64,000 nucleotides of DNA from Pristionchus mayeri (lineage: Eukaryota > Nematoda > Chromadorea > Rhabditida > Neodiplogasteridae). The position numbers were made by a program, and so were the translations under genes. The stretch is from the NCBI GenBank assembly GCA_036245805.1, contig BTRK01000006.1, positions 41,324,520 to 41,388,519 on the forward strand, given 5' to 3'. A model generated the notes under the pieces. It searched no databases. It was given only the letters and a program-made list of their open reading frames with translations, and was not told the origin of the DNA. Positions 33,911 to 42,778 of this stretch are shown here, one piece after another. Each line of letters opens with the position of its first letter. Within the stretch, counting starts at the first letter, position 1.

Positions 33911-35151
33911 CTGCCATTCGACGTGAGTGAGGGGAGAGAATACAGAAGAGAGGGGACGGACCGGATCCAGCCTCTCCCCCTCCCCCCCCTCCCCCTCCCC
34001 CCCTCCCCCCCCTCCCCCCCCCCCTCCCCCCCTCCCCCCCCCCCCCCTCCCCCCCCTCCCCCCCCCTCCCCCTCCCCCTCCCCCCACGCGTAATCTCTCA
34101 TCGAGTTTGCCCCTTCTCTCGTCGTCTTAACACCGAGGGCAGATTGAGACTGTTTGATGAGGTGATCACACGGGCCAAAAGACAAGAGAGGAATGGGGAA
34201 ATGAGATGAGCAAGAGAAAGAGGTGTTCGTGCACTTCCCTTCCAAATGAAGAGTAGGGATGGTCCATCCCGAACAAACTCCCTTCAATCTACGCTCACCC
34301 GTTTGGCCGGTGTGAGAGTACCCAGCCATCCCTAATGCAAATCATGCTTGCAGTGCTCATGTCTGCGCAGTGACTTTCTTCATCTTGGGAAGTTGAGATT
34401 CCTAGACCGTGTACTGTTTCTGCTCCGTGTCAAGAGTTATAGTCGAATTCAAAAGTGTTGAATCGAGAGCATTTCTCCGATATCAGTATTCAGCAGCATT
34501 TCGCAGAGAGATTCTTCCCCTTTCGAAGAGTTTATCCATGCTCTGATATGGATCCGGGTAAGGAGAATATAGGGAGAAAAAAATCTCGCGTTTCTTCCTC
34601 ATCGATGGTCGGAGACTCAAGAGAACCCCCGTAATTTTACGCGATCTCTCACGTTTAACCGGTGTGAGAGATAAGCAGGGCTGTACGATGGCCGAGCCAT
34701 CTGGGGAGAGAGAGAAAGAGGTGGAGGAGTGAAAGGGCTGACTCCGCATCTCTCAAACTAACGAATGATCTCAATAACATGAGCATGCATGGCATAATTA
34801 ATGTGAATGCTCGGCAATATGTTGATAATCTTTTTGATTCTCATCTCACCGACCTCCTCCAAAGTCACGGAAATCATACGTCGAAAATTTCGACTCAAAA
34901 TGACTCGATCGATCACTCCTCTCCCATTCGTTCCTCTTTCCTTCTTCGGATGCGGTCGTTTCTCCTCTTCCTCCTCTTTCTTCTCCCCTCATCGAGCCCA
35001 TCAAATCCGCTGCGATTCCGTACAAGTAAGCCATCATTCCTCAGAGATCAAAGATCAGCCTCTTGCAGCTGATCCCTACACGCTGTGTCCGGTGGCTAGC
35101 CTCATTGACTGTGGGTCGCACTCTAATTGTTTAGCTAACCGCCTAATTAAG
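33911..35151. other. Intergenic with 110-bp polypyrimidine tract
   Basis: Positions 33976-34086 are almost pure C with regularly spaced T; the complement is G blocks of 4-9. It sits just upstream of the first clear exon of the minus-strand membrane gene. Poly-Gly and poly-Pro frames across it are artefacts of composition. Related phrases CTCACCCGTTTGGCCGGTGT (34298) and CTCACGTTTAACCGGTGTGA (34648) form a loose pair. No firm exon seen. Confidence 0.6.
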
Positions 35152-36663
35152 GGAGACCAAAGCGCGTGGCCAGTCTCGCCCATATCACTCTTTCCACCGT
35201 GAACAAAACCGTCAAAGAGAAGCCGAAGGCCTACGATGTTCCCTTCGCAACGGTGGAGTATGTGAGTGACACCAGAATTATTAGACCTCATTTTGGTTTC
35301 CTGTAAATATCACAGGCCCAAAATATGAGACAATCGTAATGGATAATAATCGTGGTTGTAGCGGCGGATATATTTACTCTTCTTTTGCATAAATTACGTT
35401 TGATTTAGGGTCGTACGTGCATTTTGACTCTGGGATTCACGACGCGTGAGTCTCGTCCCATCCTCGCCTACATGGGCACGCAGATTCCTCAGATACTCGA
35501 GACGACGACAAGGGTATGCCAGTTGGCGATTGACTCCGCCCCTACAGTATCCCTCTCCCATCCTAACCGATTGTTTTGCAGGGTTACTACCGTCTCACTC
35601 GCAATCCTCGTCGCAATCCTGTGAGGGGCGAAGTGCCTGATATGGCCGTGTTCTACTCGAAGGAAGTCAGTTCGCAGATGAGAGAAAGGGAAAGGATTCT
35701 CCCTGATTCAGGGCAAGAAAGAGAGAGTCAACCACTGCAATCTCTTCCGAGACGTGCATCACATCCAATTCGCGAGCAAGACCGGATTCTACGTATCTCC
35801 TCTTTGTTGTATTTGAAACATGTTTGTTTTTCAGTTCGTAGTTTGTTATGGATCCTTCGAGCAACTCGTCAATGTGAGACGTCAATGAATTTGTGATGGA
35901 AAGACGGTGATTGAGGCAACGACGAAGAAGACGATCAGAGAAGCGGGAAAGAGAGTACTCTCAGAGTACCAGGAGAAGGGGAAGTCGAAGAAGAAAGGAC
36001 TGAAATGGGTGAGAGACCAGAGACTTCTTTGAAATCTTTGAATTACTGCTCATCACATGCGACTTGGAATGGATGCTTTGAGAATTGGAAGGAACAAGAA
36101 TTGTACTTTCTGGACGCAACTCGACTCCAGAAGCGACTGAAACACGTGCTGAATCAGCAGTTTGAGGTGATGAGAGACGAATGATTTGTTACAATATGAT
36201 CTGATTCTGCCGTGACTAGCCATTCCTCGATACTTCTAAACAGCCCATTCCTGCGAGTAGTAGCACTAGTTCCCCCCCCCCCCCTTCTCTCTCTCTTTCC
36301 CCCCCTCCCCTTACCCTTCTCATCATCTACTCAATCTGTTGATTGCAGCGTCCGCACCGATGGATAAATCCGACTGAATTCGAGGGATGGGCGGAGACAG
36401 TGATGCCCCACTACGATCTGCGCGCCGTCATCTACGAGGTCGTTCTTTTATAAATATTTAAATAATTAATTCATCAATTTCAGTCCCACTACAAGAGGGT
36501 GCGCACCGAGGCACACTTAGGCAATGTGAGTAAAGAATTGTTATTGCAAGTAATCTAAAATAAAATACAGACGATCCGCTACATCATCTCGACGTTGATG
36601 AACATCGGAAAGATTATTCTGATGGAGAAATTCTACCACTTGCTCAGGAAATATCTGCTGTAG
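35152..36663 (+). CDS. Unrecognised nine-exon protein, possibly with an early stop
   Basis: I do not recognise it. Exons by splice consensus and phase: about 35152-35261, 35409-35513, 35582-35665, 35712-35792, 35835-36008, 36083-36166, 36349-36438, 36484-36525 and 36571-36663 (stop TAG), followed by AATAAA near 36703. Features: HITLSTVNKTVKEKPKAYDV, RGYYRLTRNPRRNPVRGE, HCNLFRDVHHIQFASKTG, a Lys-rich segment (EYQEKGKSKKKGLKW), RWINPTEFEGWAETVMPHYD and a hydrophobic/basic C-terminus (MEKFYHLLRKYLL). Exon 5 contains an in-frame TGA at 35886-35888. That would be removed if a 42-nt intron (35874-35915, GTGAGA...GAG) is spliced, which keeps phase. The start codon was not identified. Confidence 0.55.
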
Positions 36664-37606
36664 TCGAGAGAAACTGCAGTGAATGAGATCCGTTTGACAA
36701 TAAATTCTATTTGGAATTCGAGCCAGAGAATGAAGTCAATGAAATACAATAGTTAGAGACCGCAAGCTCCGCCCACTTTGAGGGAGAAAGAGTGCCCCAA
36801 AATCTGGCACTCCAAACGACTAAGCGAATTCGTAACCAAATTCTTAGTGCAAGCCCTTATTCTGTAGGTCTCATCAGTCTTTACAATCTGTGAAATGGCG
36901 ATCATGATCTGTTTTGTTTTAATATACAAAAAATCGATTGGCAGGTCATGCGTTCTCCAATTTTTGTACTTCTAATGCTTATTCGTCTTTCGGACAAGTC
37001 CGACATGTTTTCCCCGATTTTTATTATCACTTCTGTGCAAATAAAATATAAAATAGCCTTAATTTCGAATAGTCGATTGCAAAAAACGATCGGAGAGTAC
37101 GCGTATTTATTAGAATACGACTTCCGTTGTTTATCTCTATTATCTGCAAAAGTCTTGCAAGAGACGGGGAATGAACACACGGTTCCCTGACACAAGGCCA
37201 ACGAGCATCACCACTACATCATGCGGACAGATGCTAGAGCCGTTCCTCTGACGATAGTTTATTACTAGGCATCGGAATAGGCTCCGCCCACGTGCTTTGT
37301 GTACGGGCACCCGTTGAACTACTCGAGAACACTTTTCGAACCATAGTACGAGTTAGAGTTGAAATGTCGACAAACGGTCAAAAGTATCATCTTATTAGGT
37401 TCCTAACGGACATTTTGCGCAATGTTTGCCATTAACTGCGACAGTTCGGCAATCCACGTTGTGGTCCCTAACAATAGTTGTATTGTTTGCGTATGACTGT
37501 ATAATTAAGAAGGAATATTAGTAATCTTTATCTGCACAGTAAGAAATTATAAAATTAGCCTAAAAGTATTACGGTACAGATTTCACAGTGGGATAAGGAG
37601 ATAAAG
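36664..37606. other. Intergenic, convergent
   Basis: It contains AATAAA for the upstream gene. The phrase AGCTCCGCCCACTTT at about 36769 also occurs in the MITE at 8486. Only short frames without splice support occur; I see no gene. Confidence 0.5.
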
Positions 37607-37860
37607 TCACTCGTCGAGTGCGAATTTGATGCTTCGCCTCAGTTCCATGGAAACTCTCCTCTTCGATTTCTCCATTTCGTAGAATCTTGCATCTGTGTCA
37701 AAGACAACGGAAGAGTTCTGAAATCGAGTCATCAATTCAGTAAATGAGAATGTGGTAAAAAACTGACCTCCTTGATCAGTGGTGATTTGTTTTCTCTCAC
37801 TTCTCGTTCAATGGAAGAAGGCAACGAAAGACGATCTCTCTTCTGATGCTGAATCTTGCT
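37607..37860 (-). CDS. 3' end of a small basic protein gene
   Basis: Two exons fit well: 37768-37860, starting after TTTCAG (SKIQHQKRDRLSLPSSIERE...), and 37607-37717 (NSSVVFDTDARFYEMEKSKR... ending KFALDE-stop). Both are phase 0 with GT-AG borders. The upstream exon or exons were not found in 37900-39300, which holds degenerate transposon sequence. The product is Lys/Arg/Glu-rich, probably intracellular; function unknown. It could be the tail of a longer gene or a remnant. Confidence 0.5.
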
Positions 37861-39650
37861 CTGAAATTTGTTTTGTCTTCCTGTAATTGCATAATGTAAT
37901 TTGTAGAACTTTTGAAACTAAACAACACTTAAATGTCGGTATATTTCTCAATTTCAGAAAATTTGTTAATTCGAAAATGAAAATTTTCGAATCCGAGAAA
38001 TGAGTAAATTACTGGAATCATATGCTCTTTTACGGTTCAAATATTCTTAAAATAATGTTACCTTGTGCAATTTGGTCGAAATTCTCAAAAGGTTTGGCAA
38101 AACCGAATTTTACCGTTTTTCGAAAGATCGATAAAGTGTTTTTGGGGTCGAGAATATAAAAGACTAGAAAACGCATATGTATCCGCTTTGCAATAATGTT
38201 AACGACATCGAAGCATACTACAACTTACTGCACTACCTGACGACACTGTGAATATAAATAGTTTGATTTCAGTTTAGAAATTCAGCCCCTCGCGAGGCCG
38301 CGAAAAAAGATTTTTTTCGAAAATTTCAAATTTCGAATTTAATTCAGTAATTTGGCTTAACTAGTCCTGAAACATCGTAAACAAGTGCGACAGAGCAAAA
38401 TATAAGGAGCTGGAATGATAATTGTGAATATTTGCGAACTGTGGAATCGACATCGTCGCAATGAAGGCAAAAAATGAGACTTTGATCCTATGCCAATTTG
38501 CCATTTTTATATTTTTTCTATGCGTGGAAGAACATGTTCTTTCAAAATCTGCAATAAAATTCCCAGGAAGTCACATGCGTCATGGTGATATAATTTATTT
38601 TATCGCCTTGAAATCAGTTTTTCATTCACAAGACTTGTTGTTCTTGAGTGTCATAATTCATTTTCAACATAAAAGTTTCTCAAAATAATTTTCCGCTTCT
38701 TTTAAGACCGGTGCCATCTCTGTATCTCATCTAGGAGCTGATATACAACATCGCCGGGAACAAAACCGGAGAATTCCTATTTGACGGCTCTGGAACAAAT
38801 AACCTGGATCATTCGAATTCTTATGTCTAGGATAGTAGTATACCTCAGGTTGAACGATTTTTAAAATGTTTGAAAAAAATTGTTCGTGACCATCTCCACT
38901 GACTGGTGATACCTGTGTTAAAGAAATGAAACACTCAAGTCACAGTGTTCTCCACGTTGAAACATGCTAAGTGTTTCAGCCTTCTGTCTAATGGGTTTAG
39001 AGGGGAGTTAGTTTAGCGGTTGAGTCACTCGAGGAAGGCACACTTAAACTTCTTATCTAATGGCGACAAAAAAGTGAATGAGCATCGTTTGCAGCCACTT
39101 TTTAGTGGAAATCGGGAAGAAGCGAGGAGATGGAGAGAAGTTGATGAGATAGTGGATATCTGCAAGAATTGGCAACGAATTGGTAGTTCGTTCGACTAAT
39201 CTGCGAGTGTCTCTCCTCATTTTGCATGCTCTCTCACTTTGTCTGACTGGGGAGAGAATGGGCAAGAATTATCAGCACAATTGTGCTCAGAATGGATGCC
39301 ATACTTGGGCAGGTAGGTATACCTCAGGCAATTTTTAGAAGTTATCAAAATCCCCCAGTTCTTGGCCTCAAACAGAGAGGTAATTAAAAAAAATAATAAG
39401 CCTTTGGTCCTAATCTAACCCCCCATGAGATATTCTAATGCTTGACACGGTACCCACCACTGATGGATACGCGTATTTTCGTTTTCAACTTGAAACTTAT
39501 TTCCATTTTGGAGCTTCATTTGCGTCGTCCCATTATGCTGAGCAATAACATTCATTTCGATCCATAATTCATTCAAATGAAGAGTCTCTTCTCTCTCCTC
39601 TCTGATCCCTCACTTTGACTCTCCCTCACTCAATGCTAATCGATCCACTC
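37861..39650. repeat. Intergenic with a degenerate solo arm of a foldback
   Basis: About 38500-38935 matches, with drift, the right arm of the foldback at 46230-47441. Shared phrases are AACATGTTCTTTCA, ACATAAAAGTTTCT, AATAATTTTCCGC and GTGATRCCTGTG. The remainder is AT-rich with no supported exon. Confidence 0.6.
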
Positions 39651-39652
39651 TC

Positions 39653-39662
39653 GCCTATAAAA
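39653..39662 (+). promoter_or_regulatory. TATA-like box of the MSP gene
   Basis: CCTATAAAAC about 45 bp upstream of the MSP start codon; the 5' leader must be short. Confidence 0.55.
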
Positions 39663-39702
39663 CCATCGTCGATCGGTCTCTTCTTCACACCAAGTCGCCG
39701 AC

Positions 39703-40350
39703 ATGGCCCAGTCCGTTCCTCCCGGAGACATCGCCACCCAGCCCGGCACCAAGATCGTCTTCAACGCCCCCTACGACGACAAGCACACCTACCACATCAA
39801 GGTACCGTACCCCCTCCCCTTCCCCCATCTAGCTTACAGTACCGCTTACCAGTAGGATACCCTCCATCTCCGTTATACCGTGACCAACTCCTCTGCTCGT
39901 CGCATTGGATGGGCCTTCAAGACCACCAACATGAAGAGACTCGGAGTTGACCCCGCCGCCGGAGTCTTGGACCCCAAGGAGAACGCCCTCATCGCTGTCT
40001 CCTGCGACGCCTTCGCCTACGGACAGGAGGTACGGTTGCTCCCTTGACCTACTGTAGCTAGACACAGTACTCTGACACACTACACTACAAGTTTTCGCTT
40101 GAAAAAAACTTCCATAGTTACCGTATCCCTCTATGACTCATCAAGTTAACTACTACATGCTTGTGTGACCAGATCCTGTCGTTAGCTCTACCGTATCCTA
40201 ATGAATTCTTTCTAGGACACCAACAACGATCGTGTGACCATCGAGTGGACCAACACCCCCGATGGAGCCGCCAAGCAGTTCCGCCGCGAGTGGTTCCAGG
40301 GAGACGGAATGGTCCGCAGAAAGAACATCCCCATTGAGTACAACCCTTGA
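39703..40350 (+). CDS. Major sperm protein (MSP)
   Basis: Nematode-specific cytoskeletal protein that drives amoeboid sperm movement and signals oocyte maturation. Three exons: 39703-39801, 39856-40029 and 40216-40350. The start [20 protein letters not shown] and the end [18 protein letters not shown] are those of the family, as are [26 protein letters not shown] and [19 protein letters not shown]. Between YHIK (exon 1) and VTNSSARR (exon 2) the model has eight extra residues (DTLHLRYT), because the only acceptor in intron 1 lies 24 nt early. Canonical MSP reads straight from YHIK to VTN. AATAAA overlaps the stop region (40351). Two introns are unusual, since many MSP genes have one or none. 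Confidence 0.95.
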
Positions 40351-40910
40351 ATAAATGAAGTCGTATCTCAAACCATTTTTTTTCTATGCACTGGAACACA
40401 TACAACAAAGTTATTGGTTTGTATCCTCCTCTCAAATTGCCCATCTCGAATCGATTCTCGATCCGCGTTTCACCCTCTCTCATATTTTCCTCTTTGCGTC
40501 TCCTCGAAATCTGCGTGCAGCTCTGTTCACTCAATTCCGTAAACAGTCTCGCTACTCGATTTTCAAAAGAGAATTTCATTCTCGTGACCTCTTCCACTTC
40601 TTATCTCTTTGTGTCGGGGTGCACTGATGAGATAGCAAAATTTTCTTGGAAATGGACACTTTGTCAAAATCTGAACAAAGCAATTAATAGAAAAGGTTTT
40701 GTTCAATTCTTGACAAAGTGTCCATTTCTCAAAAAATCTGCCTACTCATCGTAGCACCGTGTCAGGCATGTATAAAATCCGGCGATTTTCTATAACTTAG
40801 GAAGGTGGCAAGACATTGAGGGGGACATTGTGGATGCTTTCAGTCTCTTCGTCAACTCCTACCAATCAGCCATCAGTGGGCGAAGCAGAGTGAACCCTCC
40901 CTCCTTCAAT
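40351..40910. other. Intergenic between MSP and the next gene
   Basis: It contains the small inverted repeat at 40638-40740 and otherwise CT-rich 3' sequence. No supported coding exon. Confidence 0.55.
40638..40740. repeat. Small foldback near MSP
   Basis: Arms of about 42 bp around GAAATGGACACTTTGTCAA and TTGACAAAGTGTCCATTTC with an AT-rich spacer. MITE-like; no clear target duplication seen. Confidence 0.7.
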
Positions 40911-42063
40911 TTAAAAAAAATAGGGTAGGTCACTCACAGGTGCGGGAGCAGCAGGAGTGGGCGTGGCCTTGACCTCCTTCATTGGTGCGGGAGCAGCAGG
41001 AGTGGGTGTGGCCTTGACCTCCTCCTCCGTCACCGTTTTCACTACAAGTAATCGATCGATAGGAGGGGATTACCGTAATCCCTTACCGGGTGAGTTCTTC
41101 TTGGGACCGGGAGTAGTGGCTCGATGATCGATCCTCGCTGGGTAGATTCGACGGCTGGCGACTTGATCGTGGCCGTGGTCACAGCAGCGGACTGAGTCGA
41201 CTGAGTGACAGTCGACTGAGTGGGCGGAGCCTTGATGGGCGTGGTCAGAAGGGGCGGGGCGGGGGCAGTGGAGGTGGTAGTGGGAGGGATGGGATTGAGG
41301 AGGGGCTGAGTGGGAGCAGTCTTGGTGGGGGACTCCTTCTTCTTCTCCTTGCCCGATTCCTCAGTGGATTCCTTGGATGACTTGGATGGAGTGTGGGGGA
41401 CAGCGAGAGGAGCCATCGAACGGAGGGGAGCTGCAAGGAAGGAATCATTCCAGTCCCTTTTCCTCCCTCGGAGTGGTCCACTCACTGTTCACGACGTTGG
41501 AGCAGTTGAGCATCTTTAAACTGGCGGCCATATCCTTGGGCATCTCGAGTCCGGGTACGGAGGGGGAGGAGCAGGACTTCTGAAGGGGGAGGTGAGGGGG
41601 GGGGGTCTCTCCTCTCTCTCACCTTGTCACTGCACGATTCCCTGCTGCCCGTTGGTTCCTTGCTGCTCGATTTGTTCGATCTCTCACACTCTTCCTCCGT
41701 CGTCAACGTCAGCTTCGTGCTCAGTCGCTTCGAGGGCAAAGATTCACGACGGGAGGAAGTCTTGTGAGGACGACTGAGAGGGTACGGTAGAGGAGTACGG
41801 TAGTTACAGTATACCTCTCCTTCTTGGAGGAGCGAGACGAGGTTTTTCCCTGCACTACGACTGCGTGCGGCTTCGCGTCCTTCTCTCCCATCTCAATCGA
41901 TCGATTAGAGGGATCTACAGTAACGATACCGTACCTTCAGTCTTGGCTTCATCACTTTGAGAACGGTTTGGATGATTTGAATAAGGACGAAGATGATGAA
42001 TACGACAACCAGGACAGTCATCAAGGAGTTCAACGAATCCAGTTCAGACACCACCTTGTCCAT
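40911..42063 (-). CDS. Membrane-anchored Ser/Thr/Pro-rich protein
   Basis: Start ATG at 42063. Exon 1 (about 41937-42063) encodes a membrane segment right after the N-terminus: LMTVLVVVFIIFVLIQII. Following exons are about 41818-41910, about 41625-41772 (Ser/Lys-rich, LTLTTEEECERSNKSSSKE), about 41487-41580 and 41087-41431 (very Pro/Thr/Ser-rich). The last exon has a 45-bp tandem duplication (40939-40983 and 40984-41028) encoding EVKATPTPAAPAP twice. The frame can run to a TAA at 40911. A short N-terminus, one span and a long low-complexity tail suggest a type III or signal-anchored protein. It diverges in sequence from known families I can recall. Its proximity to MSP does not by itself show a sperm role. 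Confidence 0.6.
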
Positions 42064-42778
42064 CGTCCTGAAGGGAAGGAGTACTGTAGGAGGACAGTAG
42101 AGCAGACTTCCGGTTGAGGATTTTGCAACGCAGAGAGGATCTCCGAGTCCATTGGGTCAACCTACTGGGAGGGACGAAAGAGAAGGGAATGAATGGAGAA
42201 GGAGGAGGAGGAGGAGGAGGAGGAGATAGAGATCTTCTCTGCTCTGAATATGCAAAATGCTCTTTGTTCACTTCTTTATTGTGGAGTGATCAACTGGTGA
42301 CTCGGTTGAGACTCGGTTGAAGGAGAAAAATTGATAAACGATGGTTTATCGCTATTAGCAAAACTTATCATTCTATCTAACTATCCACTCTGCAATACTC
42401 TAAAGCACCACTACTCAACGATAACATTGTAAGGATACTGCTTCCTTCGGTATCTAGTGCTCTGAATAGCATTACATTTTTTATTAAGTTCAATCTTCGA
42501 ATAAAATGTTTTTTTTCTTTACCCGAGTTTCTACACGTCCACATAATTTTTAAAAAAATATTTCAATAAAAAATTATTTATCAAAATCAAAAAAATGACC
42601 CAATATTAGGATAAACGCGCAGAAAAAATGCTGAATATTGCGTGACAGATGGTACCCCGCCTCCCAACTTTGCGCGGGAGGTGTGAGGATTTTCGCGATT
42701 TTGTTATCTGTTATGCAAATTTCCGTTTTAATCATTGTATTTTGCCACTACTGATGTTTAACGTTTTCCGGTCTCATC
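42064..42778. other. Intergenic, divergent 5' ends
   Basis: Shared upstream region of the minus-strand Ser/Thr/Pro gene and the plus-strand PHD gene. It has a GGA-repeat at 42198-42222 and an A/T-rich stretch 42480-42600. No exon seen. Confidence 0.5.

Noticed and set aside
33848..34130. Poly-Gly (minus) and poly-Pro (plus) open frames
   Set aside because: Both arise from the C-run tract; there are no splice sites or conserved residues.
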